Below, in pieces: positions 1-9,451 of a stretch of DNA of 39,339 bases (position 1 is its first letter; each line of letters opens with the position of its first letter). The DNA comes from an uncultured Burkholderiales bacterium. GTDB lineage: Bacteria > Pseudomonadota > Gammaproteobacteria > Burkholderiales > Burkholderiaceae_C. The position numbers were made by a program, and so were the translations under genes. The stretch spans positions 1-39,339 of the forward strand of contig CAIRBP010000031.1 of assembly GCA_903876885.1 (NCBI GenBank), read 5' to 3'. Under the pieces are notes generated by a model. It had not been told where the DNA came from. It was given only the letters and a program-made list of their open reading frames with translations, and searched no databases.

Positions 1-35
1 GTATTTCACTTAATCTAAAAAAGGAAATCTAAAAA

Positions 36-491
36 ATGGCAACTGCAAAAAAAGCTGTAAAAAAAGCAGCAAAGAAACCCGCCGCAAAAAAGGCTCCCGC
101 TAAAAAAGTAGTAGCTAAAAAAGCTCCTGCGAAAAAAGTAGCGGCGAAAAAGCCAGCGGCAAAAAAAGTAGTAGCTAAAAAAGCTCCTGCAAAGAAAGTA
201 GCGGCTAAGAAAGTTGCAGCTAAAAAAGCTCCAGCAAAAAAACGCACTCCTAACGCAGCGTTCATGAAGCCACTAACCCCTAGCGCAGCTCTCGCAGCCG
301 TAATCGGTCATAGCCCATTACCCCGCACAGAGGTTGTAAGCAAATTGTGGGTTTACATCAAAAAGCACGGTCTACAAGACCATGTCAACAAGCGTAACAT
401 CAACGCAGATGACAAGCTTCGCGTGATTTTTGGCAAAGCCCAAGTCAGTATGTTTGAGTTGGCTGGCCTAATTGGCAAGCACTTAAGCTGA
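36..491 (+). CDS. SWIB/MDM2-domain protein with histone H1-like Lys/Ala-rich tail
   Basis: A 151-residue protein in two parts. Residues 1 to about 70 are almost only Lys, Ala, Pro and Val in repeated KKAPAKK/KKVAAKK units, like the tails of histone H1-like and AlgP-type bacterial proteins. Residues about 75-150 form a SWIB/MDM2 fold (MKPLTPS start, then LPRTEVVSKLW and HVNKRNINADDKL). The tail should bind DNA non-specifically. The role of SWIB in bacteria is unknown, so nucleoid binding is inferred. The ATG follows an AAGGAAAT-type ribosome binding site. A terminator lies 60 bases after the stop, so it is probably the last or only gene of its transcript. The tail is encoded by A-rich near-repeats, so its length could vary by slippage. 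Confidence 0.9.
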   Translation: MATAKKAVKKAAKKPAAKKAPAKKVVAKKAPAKKVAAKKPAAKKVVAKKAPAKKVAAKKVAAKKAPAKKRTPNAAFMKPLTPSAALAAVIGHSPLPRTEVVSKLWVYIKKHGLQDHVNKRNINADDKLRVIFGKAQVSMFELAGLIGKHLS

Positions 492-550
492 TAACGCAAG
501 AAACATGAAATTAAACGGCCTCTAAGGCAGTTCATTAATTTCAATTAAAA

Positions 551-576
551 GGGCGCTATAAAAAGCGCCCTTTTTT
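551..576 (+). terminator. Rho-independent terminator after the SWIB gene
   Basis: A perfect 7-bp GC-rich stem (GGGCGCT, 551-557; AGCGCCC, 564-570) with a 6-base loop is followed directly by six T. It sits between the SWIB gene and the converging TPP-enzyme gene. Confidence 0.9.
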
Positions 577-598
577 CATTATTCCCCAATAAGAAAAA

Positions 599-2323
599 CT
601 AGTTGGCACCTCTACTCTTAATGGCTGCATCCCTAATCTGAGTAAGGGTAGCCCGAGTCGTAATGATTTCGGGATCCAACATGATCTCGATTAATGTACC
701 CACATCCCTTGATAACGCATCCTTAAACGCTGGTTCAAACTCAGCCGTCTTTGTAATTCGAACCCCAGCATAACCATACGCCTTTGCAAGCGCTACAAAA
801 TCAGGATTAATGAGCTCGGAGCCACTCTCGTGTGTAGGAAATTCTCGCTCTTGGTGCATTCGTATGGTTCCGTACATCCCGTTATTGAGTAAAACAATAA
901 TTGATTTGGCACCGAATTGACTAGCAGTCGCAAGCTCTTGACCGTTCATCAAAAAGTCCCCGTCACCAGCAATTGTGAAGGCAACGCGTCCTGTCGTGAT
1001 ATTGGCTGCAATACCTGCGGGTACGCCGTACCCCATCGAACCCACAGTGGGAGCAAGCTGCGTTTTATAACCTTTGGATAAGCCGTGATGTCTGTGGTAA
1101 CGATGCACCCAACTTGCAAAGTTACCAGCCCCGTTTGTAAGTACAGCATCTTTTGGTAAGTGTTTGTTTACACAGTCCACAATTGAGGGCATATCGATTA
1201 AAGCTGAAGCACTAGGAGCGGGAGGAACTTGATTGGCAAGGAAGTCCGCATTCGCCCCCGCTGTCCACTCCTCCCAGGGTACGTTTACAGGCGCAGTTAA
1301 AACCTCTAACGACCTAGCAGCAGCGTTCATTGATGCAAGAATTGCCAAATCAGCTCGGTAAACCCTATTCAACTCCTCGGGACTTGCGTGAAAGTGCACG
1401 AGTTTTTGCTCAGGCATTGGTGCTTTAATGAGTGTGTATCCTTGTGTTGTCATCTCCCCCAAACGCGGACCGATTGCAATAATTAAATCGCTTTCTTTGA
1501 TTCGTTGAGCTAGTTTAGGGTTCAACCCAATTCCTACATCCCCTGCATAGTTAGGGTGGTGGTTGTCAAAGGTATCTTGGAATCTAAACGCATTGCCGAC
1601 CGGCAATCTCCAGTTCTCACTAAAGCGTTCAAGTGCTTGTGCGGCCTGTGGCGTCCAGCCACCGCCACCGGCTATAACAAAGGGCTTGCGCGACGCGAGA
1701 AGCATCTCCCTAAGAGTTCTGAGGGCGCCAGGATCACTCCAAGCCTGAACTGCCTCCACTCTGGGCAAGGGAGCCGATTTAACAGCCTTGGTCAACATAT
1801 CCTCGGGTAGAACTAAAACAACTGGGCCTGGACGACCGTTCATAGCAGTTGCAAATGCACGTGCCACATATTCTGGAATACGCTCTGGATCGTCAATACG
1901 CTCAACGCGTTTGGCCATTCCACCCGTGCTCGGTCCAAAAAAACTTGTGTAATCCAGTTCTTGGAATGCCTCCCTATTTCTAAAGTCACTACCCACATCC
2001 CCCACAAAAAGGATCATCGGGGTACTGTCTTGAAAAGCGGCGTGTACGCCAATTGAAGCATTAGTAGCACCTGGACCGCGAGTGACCATACAAATACCGG
2101 GCCGCTGGCTGAGCTTGCCTGCGGCCTCCGCCATAAAAGCGGCTCCTCCCTCTTGGCGGCAAATTACGAAATTAATCTTATCGCGGTAGGCATGAAAGCC
2201 GTCCAGTACTGCTAAAAAACTCTCGCCCGGAACACCAAAAACATGCTCCACACCTTGTTCAACTAGACACTCAACAAGTAAGTGGCCAGCTATCTGTTCT
2301 TTATTGAGTTGAGATTGATTCAT
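599..2323 (-). CDS. Thiamine-diphosphate-dependent enzyme, acetolactate synthase-like
   Basis: A 574-residue member of the TPP enzyme family with all three domains. The N-terminal pyrimidine-binding domain carries the GVPGES motif, with the cofactor-activating Glu at residue 34. A central domain spans about 200-340. The C-terminal pyrophosphate-binding domain carries GDGDFLMN, followed after the usual interval by the LLNN Asn. Length and layout match acetolactate synthase large subunits, but no ilvN-type small subunit is adjacent, so it need not be the biosynthetic IlvB. Related enzymes include sulfopyruvate and oxo-acid decarboxylases, and the substrate cannot be fixed from sequence. The MFS transporter gene lies 66 bases upstream on the same strand and they may be co-transcribed. 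The ATG has no clear Shine-Dalgarno sequence and follows an A/T-only stretch. Confidence 0.85.
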   Translation of the reverse strand: MNQSQLNKEQIAGHLLVECLVEQGVEHVFGVPGESFLAVLDGFHAYRDKINFVICRQEGGAAFMAEAAGKLSQRPGICMVTRGPGATNASIGVHAAFQDSTPMILFVGDVGSDFRNREAFQELDYTSFFGPSTGGMAKRVERIDDPERIPEYVARAFATAMNGRPGPVVLVLPEDMLTKAVKSAPLPRVEAVQAWSDPGALRTLREMLLASRKPFVIAGGGGWTPQAAQALERFSENWRLPVGNAFRFQDTFDNHHPNYAGDVGIGLNPKLAQRIKESDLIIAIGPRLGEMTTQGYTLIKAPMPEQKLVHFHASPEELNRVYRADLAILASMNAAARSLEVLTAPVNVPWEEWTAGANADFLANQVPPAPSASALIDMPSIVDCVNKHLPKDAVLTNGAGNFASWVHRYHRHHGLSKGYKTQLAPTVGSMGYGVPAGIAANITTGRVAFTIAGDGDFLMNGQELATASQFGAKSIIVLLNNGMYGTIRMHQEREFPTHESGSELINPDFVALAKAYGYAGVRITKTAEFEPAFKDALSRDVGTLIEIMLDPEIITTRATLTQIRDAAIKSRGAN

Positions 2324-2389
2324 AAAAATTAATTTAAAAAAAAATAAAAGGGTTCAAAAAATAGTCAACCATTAACTGGAACTCTCATC

Positions 2390-3679
2390 CTACAAAGTGA
2401 CTCTGCCTTTACTAACGCGGCCAACATTCAAAGCACCTAGTACCAACACGCCTTGCAAAAAAGCCAAACCAATAATTACTGCAGCGTAGTTGTGATGGTC
2501 CATAAAAATACCAAAAATAAACGCTGAAATCGCTTGCCCAATATCCAGCCCAGAGTAAACAACCCCGTACACACGACCCGTGGAATTAGCAGGAGTCGCC
2601 TGCTTTACGAGTAAATCTCTTGATGGGTTTGCTGAGCCAGAGACAAGACCCATAAGGCCAAAGAGGGCTAGAACCTGCCATGACACCAAATCCGCATAGA
2701 CAAGACTCAATGAGAGGCACCCAGCCGTTAAAAAAGCAGCACCCACCACAAGCTCAGCCCGCTTAGGATTGGAGGCGAGAAAACCACCCAAAAACATACC
2801 AGCAGCGCTGCACAGCATGTAGAGTGTTACGCAAGATGCTGTGACGCTGAGCGGTACTGATTGAAGTTGCCTTACAGCCTCGGGAGCATAAGCCTGCACG
2901 ATACTCAATGCCATTGCATAAAAGAGAAAGAACCCAAAACACATCCAAACAACTGGAATTTTCAAGAAAGCGAAACTGCTCTCTTTTTCAAGCTCTTTAG
3001 TCCTGCGTTCTGCACCTGCAGAATTGGCTTGGGCACCGGCTACTTCCTCACCTATTGGCGCCGATTTTTGATCTAAATTTAACTGCTCTCTTTTAACCCA
3101 CAGCAGCAACAGCACACCGCACCCCAGCAACCCAGCAACAAACAGCGCCGCATTCCAAGAGTAAGCCATAGCGATGGGGGCCATCAAAGCAGGCGCCAAC
3201 GCCCAACCTAGACTCCCCGTTAGTCCGTGAATGCTATAGGCATGACCTAAGCGTTGAGCGCTTACCCGTTGATTGAGTAGTGTGTAATCTGCTGGATGAA
3301 AAACGCCGTTACCCATGCCCGCCAAGAAGGCATAAAACGTCATTTGAATATAACTGTCACTGCTTGCATAGCCAAAGATGGCCAATATCAAACAAATTAA
3401 TCCAAGAAAGAGTATGGGCTTGGGGCCAAAGCGGTCTACCGCAAAGCCAGATAAAGCTTGCACTACACAAGACACTACAAAGAAAATCGACATTAAAAAC
3501 CCAAGCTCAGCGTAGCTCACATGCAAGCCATCTTTGATCCATGGGAACAAAGGGGGTAAGACCAATTGGCTGAAATGACTCACTAAGTGTGCGAGACCAA
3601 CCAAGGAGATCAGTTGTACATCACCTTTAAGGTCAGGGGAATCAATTTGCGGGGGCAAAAGCCGATCAAGAGTGCTCAT
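2390..3679 (-). CDS. MFS transporter, fosmidomycin-resistance (Fsr) type
   Basis: A 429-residue inner-membrane protein with about 12 hydrophobic segments in two halves, split by a hydrophilic loop around residues 195-240 (many Glu/Lys). The first half has the MFS loop motif as DRFGPKP. A segment reading FHPADYTLLNQR, then GHAYSIHG, is characteristic of the fosmidomycin-resistance branch of the major facilitator superfamily. This suggests a proton-driven exporter; the substrate is unknown. The ATG is preceded by a G-rich stretch. The gene lies 108 bases downstream of clpB and 66 bases upstream of the TPP enzyme gene, all on the minus strand, so it may help move a substrate or product of that enzyme (inference). 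Confidence 0.85.
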   Translation of the reverse strand: MSTLDRLLPPQIDSPDLKGDVQLISLVGLAHLVSHFSQLVLPPLFPWIKDGLHVSYAELGFLMSIFFVVSCVVQALSGFAVDRFGPKPILFLGLICLILAIFGYASSDSYIQMTFYAFLAGMGNGVFHPADYTLLNQRVSAQRLGHAYSIHGLTGSLGWALAPALMAPIAMAYSWNAALFVAGLLGCGVLLLLWVKREQLNLDQKSAPIGEEVAGAQANSAGAERRTKELEKESSFAFLKIPVVWMCFGFFLFYAMALSIVQAYAPEAVRQLQSVPLSVTASCVTLYMLCSAAGMFLGGFLASNPKRAELVVGAAFLTAGCLSLSLVYADLVSWQVLALFGLMGLVSGSANPSRDLLVKQATPANSTGRVYGVVYSGLDIGQAISAFIFGIFMDHHNYAAVIIGLAFLQGVLVLGALNVGRVSKGRVTL

Positions 3680-3787
3680 AACCCCCTATCCTAACCCTAA
3701 ATACCGAACAACCACATACTAAATGGCCGAGATTCGGCGTGGGGGTAAGACACACCCTGATGCTGCCATCGACTTCAAAATCGCAGT

Positions 3788-6412
3788 TTACGCTGGGCTG
3801 CAGGCAAACTTAAAGTCCCCAGGGGCCAAAATTGGATCAACGCTCACTGTGATCTTGTCCTTCGGAGCAAATTTACCCTCCAATAATTGTTTGGATAAGG
3901 GGTTTTCAATTCGCTGTTGAATTGCCCTTTTTAGGGGGCGTGCACCGTAAACCGGATCAAAACTGACTTTGGCCAACTCCTCCAGGGCAGAAGGGGTCAC
4001 CTCCAGAGTTAAATCTATTTTGTGCAAACGCTCAACCAGTACCTGTAACTGAATAGCTGCAATTTTCGAGATGTGTGAAGCGGCCAAACTGTGGAACACG
4101 ACAGTCTCATCTATGCGGTTTAAGAACTCAGGTCTAAAGTGGTTTTTCAGCTCCTCTAAGACAGCATCCCGCATCTCCGTGGCGTCTTGTCCCGCCATAG
4201 ACTGAATGAGATGTGAACCGATGTTGGAGGTCATCACAATCACTGTGTTTTTAAAGTCAACTGTTCGCCCTTGCCCATCGGTTAAACGACCATCATCAAG
4301 CACTTGCAGTAGAACGTTGAAAACATCAGGATGCGCTTTCTCGATCTCGTCCATCAACAAAACGCTATAGGGCTTCCTGCGCACAGCCTCTGTTAAGTAA
4401 CCTCCCTCGTCGTAACCTACGTAGCCTGGGGGAGCTCCTATTAATCGGCTAACAGAGTGCTTCTCCATAAATTCACTCATGTCCAAGCGAATAAGGTGGT
4501 CCTCACTGTCAAACAAAAAGCCTGCAAGCGCCTTACACAACTCAGTCTTACCCACACCCGTTGGACCCAGGAACAAAAATGAACCGGTTGGTCGGTTCGG
4601 ATCTCCAAGTCCAGCCCTAGATCGCCTGATAGCGTTAGCAACTGCATTAATCGCCTCATCTTGCCCAACCACTCGTTGATGAAGGTGATCCTCCATCTTT
4701 AGTAGCTTATCGCGTTCGCCTTGCATGAGCTTGGAGACCGGAATGCCTGTTGCACGCGCAACCACCTCGGCGATCTCCTCGGCACCGACTTGAGTCCTAA
4801 GAAGTCTTCTCACGTGGGGCTTGCTGGGTTGGGATCCGTCACCCACTACTGAATTTTTCTCACTCGCAGCAGCGTCTTTGTATCGCTTCTCAAGTTCAGG
4901 CAATTTCCCGTACTGAATCTCGGCAACCTTATTGAAGTCACCCTTTCGCGTGTATTCCTCTATTTGCGAGCGCAACTTGTCTATTTGCTCCTTGATTTGT
5001 GCGCCCCCCTGTGCTGCGGCTTTCTCGGCCTTCCAAATCTCCTCTAAATCCGCCGCCTCTTTACCAAGCTTGACGATCTCCTCCTCAATTAGGGCGAGCC
5101 TTTTTTGGGATGCCTCATCTTTTTCTTTTTTAACCGCTTCACGCTCAATTTTCAATTGGATTAAACGTCGATCTAATTTGTCCATCTCCTCGGGCTTGGA
5201 GTCGATCTCAATCTTTATCTTTGCTGCAGCCTCATCAATCAAATCAATGGCCTTGTCCGGCAAAAAGCGGTCAGTAATGTAGCGGTGTGAGAGCTCAGCG
5301 GCAGCGACAATTGCCGGGTCCGTGATCTCAACACCGTGGTGAATCTCGTACTTCTCCTGTAGACCTCTCAAAATAGCAATGGTCGCTTCAACGGTTGGTT
5401 CATCCACTATGATTTTTTGGAACCTGCGCTCTAAAGCCGCGTCCTTTTCGATGTATTTGCGGTATTCATCTAGGGTGGTTGCCCCTACGCAGTGCAACTC
5501 ACCTCTTGCCAAGGCTGGTTTAAGCATATTGCCGGCGTCCATCGCCCCTTCTGCCTTACCGGCTCCCACCATGGTATGCAACTCATCTATAAAGACTATC
5601 GTTTGGCCCTGATCTTTGGCAAGTTCGTTTAAAACGGATTTAAGTCTTTCCTCAAACTCGCCCCTAAACTTAGCCCCGGCCAATAATGAGGCCATATCCA
5701 GAGACAGTACGCGCTTACCTTTTAAAGAGTCCGGTACTTCGCCCGCCACAATACGCTGCGCTAAGCCCTCAACAATTGCTGTCTTTCCAACGCCGGGTTC
5801 ACCGATCAAGACAGGGTTGTTTTTAGTGCGTCTTTGGAGCACTTGGATCGCACGACGAATCTCATCATCGCGTCCAATTACGGGGTCGAGTTTGCCTGAT
5901 CGAGCACGCTCAGTTAAATCTAAGCAGTACTTTTTGAGCGACTCGCGTTGCCCCTCTGCTTGTGGATTGTCAACTGGTGCCCCCCCTCGTACGGAGTGAA
6001 TAGCCGTTTCAAGTCCAATCTTGGTTAGGCCACTTTTACGAGCCATATCTCCCCACTCACCTTTGTGCTCAGAGAGCGCCCAGAAAAACAACTCTCCGGC
6101 CACAAATTGATCACCGCGTTTGATCGCTTCTTTTTCTGCGCCCTGGAGTAGCCCGATCAAGTCACGGCCAACGGTGATTTGGTCTTGTCCTTGAACTTGT
6201 GGAAGCTTTTTAATGGCTGCTTGTGCGGCACTCTCTAAGGACGATACGTTAACACCAGCGCGTTGCAAAATCGACTTGGGTCCGTCCTCTTGCTGGATCA
6301 TGGATAAGATCAGATGAGGCGGCTCAATATAAGCATTATCAGCACCTAGAGCGAGGGTTTGCGCATCACTCAGGGCTTCTTGGAATTTTGTTGTGAATTT
6401 TTCTACTCGCAT
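3788..6412 (-). CDS. clpB: ATP-dependent disaggregase ClpB
   Basis: An 874-residue Hsp100 chaperone that, with DnaK, pulls apart aggregated proteins after heat stress. The Clp N-domain spans residues 1-145. The first AAA+ domain has Walker A GEPGVGKT at 204-211 and Walker B VFIDE at 273-277. The long charged coiled-coil middle domain, about 405-530, separates ClpB from ClpA and ClpC. The second AAA+ domain has Walker A GPTGVGKT at 616-623. No ClpP-docking IGF/L loop was noted, as expected for a disaggregase. The protein is slightly longer than the usual 855-865 residues owing to a short C-terminal extension. A sigma-32-like promoter lies upstream. Confidence 0.98.
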   Translation of the reverse strand: MRVEKFTTKFQEALSDAQTLALGADNAYIEPPHLILSMIQQEDGPKSILQRAGVNVSSLESAAQAAIKKLPQVQGQDQITVGRDLIGLLQGAEKEAIKRGDQFVAGELFFWALSEHKGEWGDMARKSGLTKIGLETAIHSVRGGAPVDNPQAEGQRESLKKYCLDLTERARSGKLDPVIGRDDEIRRAIQVLQRRTKNNPVLIGEPGVGKTAIVEGLAQRIVAGEVPDSLKGKRVLSLDMASLLAGAKFRGEFEERLKSVLNELAKDQGQTIVFIDELHTMVGAGKAEGAMDAGNMLKPALARGELHCVGATTLDEYRKYIEKDAALERRFQKIIVDEPTVEATIAILRGLQEKYEIHHGVEITDPAIVAAAELSHRYITDRFLPDKAIDLIDEAAAKIKIEIDSKPEEMDKLDRRLIQLKIEREAVKKEKDEASQKRLALIEEEIVKLGKEAADLEEIWKAEKAAAQGGAQIKEQIDKLRSQIEEYTRKGDFNKVAEIQYGKLPELEKRYKDAAASEKNSVVGDGSQPSKPHVRRLLRTQVGAEEIAEVVARATGIPVSKLMQGERDKLLKMEDHLHQRVVGQDEAINAVANAIRRSRAGLGDPNRPTGSFLFLGPTGVGKTELCKALAGFLFDSEDHLIRLDMSEFMEKHSVSRLIGAPPGYVGYDEGGYLTEAVRRKPYSVLLMDEIEKAHPDVFNVLLQVLDDGRLTDGQGRTVDFKNTVIVMTSNIGSHLIQSMAGQDATEMRDAVLEELKNHFRPEFLNRIDETVVFHSLAASHISKIAAIQLQVLVERLHKIDLTLEVTPSALEELAKVSFDPVYGARPLKRAIQQRIENPLSKQLLEGKFAPKDKITVSVDPILAPGDFKFACSPA

Positions 6413-6446
6413 TTTGGGCTCTCAAAGGATATAAGCTAACCCTCAC

Positions 6447-6473
6447 CTGAGGATTGGCAGGTTCATTTTCAAG
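6447..6473 (-). promoter_or_regulatory. Sigma-32-like heat-shock promoter for clpB
   Basis: Read on the minus strand, a perfect CTTGAAA -35 element (6467-6473) is followed after 14 bases by CCTCAG (6447-6452), which matches four of six positions of the CCCCAT -10 core. It ends about 34 bases before the clpB ATG, and clpB is a classic RpoH target. The -35 match is good and the -10 is imperfect, so the call is moderate. Confidence 0.5.
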
Positions 6474-6524
6474 CCTACGCGCTAAATATATTTGATAGTT
6501 ATCAACTAAAAGAGTGAAACTTCA

Positions 6525-7181
6525 CTATTCCTCTTTTTTGCCTTCGCCTTTTTTGGACTCAGAATGCTTTGCCGTCTTGACCTCTGGGTGAGCACTCCCA
6601 TCACGCCTGGTTTCTTCTTGCTTTGCGCCGGAGCGAGTCTCCTCGTGGATGATCACCTCTTGCTCCATCTCATCTGAGTCATTCGCGAAGTGGGAGTTTG
6701 TAGCTCGTTTTTCAATTGGCGCGCTGAGTGGCGCCTTGTAATCGGCAGCGCGGGTCACGGTTTGCATCTGTTTAAACCCCTTTATGACGCCTCTGTACCC
6801 AACCACACGGGCGCATACATCATTAACAAAGAACGTATCACTGTTATGAATTTCCCAAACCGGATTGACCAATATGTCGGTTGACAACCCGTCCTTGGAC
6901 AATGCGTTATACGTTGCGGCGGCTTTAGCTCGCTCAATCACACCAAAACTAGCCTTACCAGTTGTGTCCAGGAAGTTTTTATCACCGGAGCTAATAATGC
7001 CTAGGGTTTTAGTTACACAACCCTGACCCCTAACAAGTTCTTTGATCTCGATATCAGCCATCGAGTCTGTCGCAGCTATCGAGGGCACAGGGACTCGAGT
7101 CGTATCGTTGGTGCTCACCACGCTTGCACATCCTGTGAGCAGACCAACACAAGCAACTGCAGTTAAGGATAATTTTTTCAT
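6525..7181 (-). CDS. Putative lipoprotein with charged C-terminal tail
   Basis: I do not recognise the family. Starting at the ATG at 7181, the protein has 218 residues and begins with a lipoprotein signal peptide: MKK, a hydrophobic core, and a lipobox ending LLTGC. Cys18 would be the lipidated residue. This start is preferred over an in-frame one 10 codons upstream because GGGGA lies 8 bases before it. The middle part (about 45-150) looks globular, with two Cys (RGQGCV and NDVCAR). The last 60 residues are very rich in Glu, Lys, His and Ser and are probably disordered. Location in the cell envelope is inferred from the lipobox. It lies downstream of modBC after a 192-base gap and probably has its own promoter. 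Confidence 0.7.
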   Translation of the reverse strand: MKKLSLTAVACVGLLTGCASVVSTNDTTRVPVPSIAATDSMADIEIKELVRGQGCVTKTLGIISSGDKNFLDTTGKASFGVIERAKAAATYNALSKDGLSTDILVNPVWEIHNSDTFFVNDVCARVVGYRGVIKGFKQMQTVTRAADYKAPLSAPIEKRATNSHFANDSDEMEQEVIIHEETRSGAKQEETRRDGSAHPEVKTAKHSESKKGEGKKEE

Positions 7182-7373
7182 TTGAAGTTCCCCATTTGGC
7201 ATTAGCCTCACAACGCTTTACAAAGGGTGAGGTTCAGTCCATATAGGATCGGCATGAGTAGATTGAACTTTAATGAGTATGTAATCAATAATAATTAAAA
7301 AATATCTTTTATTAACAATTTTTGAATTAGAAATCCCCTATTTGATTCAATTATTTGGACACCCAATGGCTTG

Positions 7374-8501
7374 TTATTTGAGTAGCGCAACGGACTTAAC
7401 TTGTATCCAAACTGGTAGTCCTGGCTTTAGCTCTAGTTGCTTTACAGCGCGGGCCGTAATCTTGGAGAGGAAAACAGTCCCCCGGCAATTTACGCTGATC
7501 AGGCACTCTGCTGGATGGTTTTGTTGGGTGATCTGGTTTATTTCGCCTGAAATGATGTTTTGAATACTCGTTTGAATTGGGGGTTGCGTTGCGATACTGA
7601 CATCGGAGGCGTTGATTTGTACCCTTAGAGCTTGACCCACCTTGAAACCCTGATCCTTGATCCAGACAGACCCACCAACAAAAACGAGTTCAATCAAATG
7701 CCATTTATTATCTACATGCGCAACTGTGCCTTCAACTAACACACCTTGTGCTTCGCCCTGTGTGTGAAAGGGCGTCTGTGCGCTGTAGGCAACCTCCAGC
7801 ACACTTCCACGATTAACGATTACGCCTTCATTCAAAACAACTACGCTGTCAGCAAGCCTTGTCACCTCATCTAAAGAGTGAGTCACATAAACCATGGAGA
7901 TAGAGAGTTCTTGCCTGATTTTTTCTAACCAAGGCAGGACCTCATCTTTTTTATGAACATCAACCGCACTTAATGGCTCGTCTAGAAGTAGCATTTTGGG
8001 GCTCGTGAGCAAAGCACGTGCAATTGCAACTCTTTGCCGTTCTCCACCGGATAGTTGAGCGGAGAATTTATGCATAAGCCTTTGCATATCCAAGAGTTCA
8101 ACAATGTTTTCCCAAAATATTGGGGTGAGCTTGTTTTTGTTTCTACGCACCGCATACTCTAAATTGTCTTTAACGTTCATATGCGAAAAAATACTGGCCT
8201 CTTGGAAGACAAAACCAAGGGATCGTTTGCAAGTTGGTAAATTTATAAATTTTGAACTGTCGTGCCAAACTTCACCGCCAATACTGATAAAGCCAGATTG
8301 AGCCTTTTCCAGACCTGCTATTGCTCTAAGTAAGGTGGTTTTACCGCTACCAGATGGCCCCCAAAGCGCAAGACACTGTCCGACTTTAAAGTCTACATTT
8401 ATGTCTGATTTAAACGTACCCTTTTGCAGCGTCAAGCAAATCTTATTTAAATTTTGCATATCCTCGGCTTGAACTTTAGGCATAAATACTTGTTCACCCA
8501 T
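7374..8501 (-). CDS. modC: Molybdate ABC transporter ATP-binding protein ModC
   Basis: A 375-residue ABC ATPase. Walker A is GPSGSGKT at 48-55, the Q-loop Gln is at 100, the signature is LSGGERQ at 150-156, Walker B is LLLDEP at 171-176 and the switch His is at 208. The C-terminal third (about 290-375) is a MOP/TOBE-type oxyanion-binding domain (SGEINQI, then SVNCRGTVFLSKITARA), which marks ModC among ABC ATPases. It would power molybdate uptake for molybdenum-cofactor enzymes. Its ATG overlaps the end of modB by 8 bases and has an AAGGAAG ribosome binding site inside modB, which indicates translational coupling. No modA binding-protein gene is adjacent. Confidence 0.9.
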   Translation of the reverse strand: MGEQVFMPKVQAEDMQNLNKICLTLQKGTFKSDINVDFKVGQCLALWGPSGSGKTTLLRAIAGLEKAQSGFISIGGEVWHDSSKFINLPTCKRSLGFVFQEASIFSHMNVKDNLEYAVRRNKNKLTPIFWENIVELLDMQRLMHKFSAQLSGGERQRVAIARALLTSPKMLLLDEPLSAVDVHKKDEVLPWLEKIRQELSISMVYVTHSLDEVTRLADSVVVLNEGVIVNRGSVLEVAYSAQTPFHTQGEAQGVLVEGTVAHVDNKWHLIELVFVGGSVWIKDQGFKVGQALRVQINASDVSIATQPPIQTSIQNIISGEINQITQQNHPAECLISVNCRGTVFLSKITARAVKQLELKPGLPVWIQVKSVALLK

Positions 8502-9186
8502 TTGCTACAGCTTCCTTTTTTTGCCCCCAGATGGTCACTGGGAGTAGTACTAAAAAGGAGAATACCAACAACAGAGCTGCCAATTCATTGGCCTTGTGAT
8601 AGTCCATGGATTCAACAAATCCGTAAATCTGTGTAGAAACAACCTGTGTCTTGCCTGGGATGTTTCCCCCAATCATCAACACAATACCAAACTCTCCCAC
8701 AGTATGTGCAAAACTTAAAACACCGGCCATGTAAAAACCAGGCCTGGCCAAAGGCAAGATAACAGTAAAGAAAGCGTCCCATGGACTTGCTCTAAGCGTT
8801 TGAGCCACCTCCCATGGTCTAGGTCCAATTGCCTCAAAGGCATTTTGTAAGGGCTGTATGGCAAAAGGCAATGAATAGACTAAAGAGCCGACGAGTAAGC
8901 CAGTAAACGTAAAGGGCAAGGTCCCTAGGCCTAGGGTTTGTGTTAACCGACCCACAGGACCCGTAGGACCCAAAATTAACAGCAAATAAAAACCCAGCAC
9001 AGTGGGTGGTAAAACCAGGGGCAAACTGACTAAGGTTTTTATAGGGTATCTCAATAAACTCTTAGTTCTGGATAACCACCAAGCAATGGGAGTTCCAATA
9101 ATGAGCAGCAAAAGGGTTGTAAGAGCTGCCAACTGCGCTGTCAATAAAAGTGCCTGTAAGATAGACGGGTCAAGTACGTCTTGCAT
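8494..9186 (-). CDS. modB: Molybdate ABC transporter permease ModB
   Basis: A 230-residue inner-membrane permease with about five transmembrane segments. The binding-protein-dependent transport (EAA) motif reads EAIGPRPWEVAQTL, followed by LPLARPG. The segment SFAHTVGEFGIVLMIGGNIPGKT is diagnostic of ModB/CysU-type oxyanion permeases, and the overlapping modC with its MOP domain points to molybdate. It is the first gene of a two-gene minus-strand operon. The periplasmic ModA that normally precedes it is absent here and must be elsewhere, or the pair uses another binding protein. Confidence 0.9.
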   Translation of the reverse strand: MQDVLDPSILQALLLTAQLAALTTLLLLIIGTPIAWWLSRTKSLLRYPIKTLVSLPLVLPPTVLGFYLLLILGPTGPVGRLTQTLGLGTLPFTFTGLLVGSLVYSLPFAIQPLQNAFEAIGPRPWEVAQTLRASPWDAFFTVILPLARPGFYMAGVLSFAHTVGEFGIVLMIGGNIPGKTQVVSTQIYGFVESMDYHKANELAALLLVFSFLVLLPVTIWGQKKEAVANG

Positions 9187-9345
9187 AATTAAGTTAGTTG
9201 ATTAACGAGCATTTGCTCATTTGATAATTTAGCAAGTCGTTATCATAATACACGCTGAAAATAGAATCTAATCAGGTGTTACTTTAAATGTTACTTTAAA
9301 TGTTACTTTAAAAAGAACCATTCCCCTGCATTTCAATATTAATTC
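9187..9345. promoter_or_regulatory. Intergenic control region upstream of modB
   Basis: A divergent spacer between modB (minus) and a small plus-strand gene. It holds a short inverted repeat, GAGCA-TT-TGCTC at 9207-9218, placed 20-30 bases before the modB start where an operator could act. It also holds the 12-bp tandem repeat listed separately. I cannot find a convincing ModE site or a full sigma-70 promoter. Confidence 0.35.
9277..9312. repeat. Three perfect tandem copies of a 12-bp unit
   Basis: The unit TGTTACTTTAAA occurs three times without a mismatch or gap (9277-9288, 9289-9300, 9301-9312), just upstream of the small gene at 9.35-9.75 kb. It may be a slippage-prone repeat or a set of phased binding sites, since 12 bp is close to one helical turn. 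Confidence 0.9.
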
Positions 9346-9451
9346 ATCTATGCCATTAAAGTCACCCTCTCAGCACTACTGTGAAAAACAATGGGCGATA
9401 AGCACTCGCTCATTAGAGAATGAATTTGATATTGGAATCAAAAGGGTTCAC

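Noticed and set aside
29-265. Minus-strand Phe/Ala-rich frame opposite the SWIB gene
   Set aside because: It is only the complement of the Lys/Ala repeat codons.
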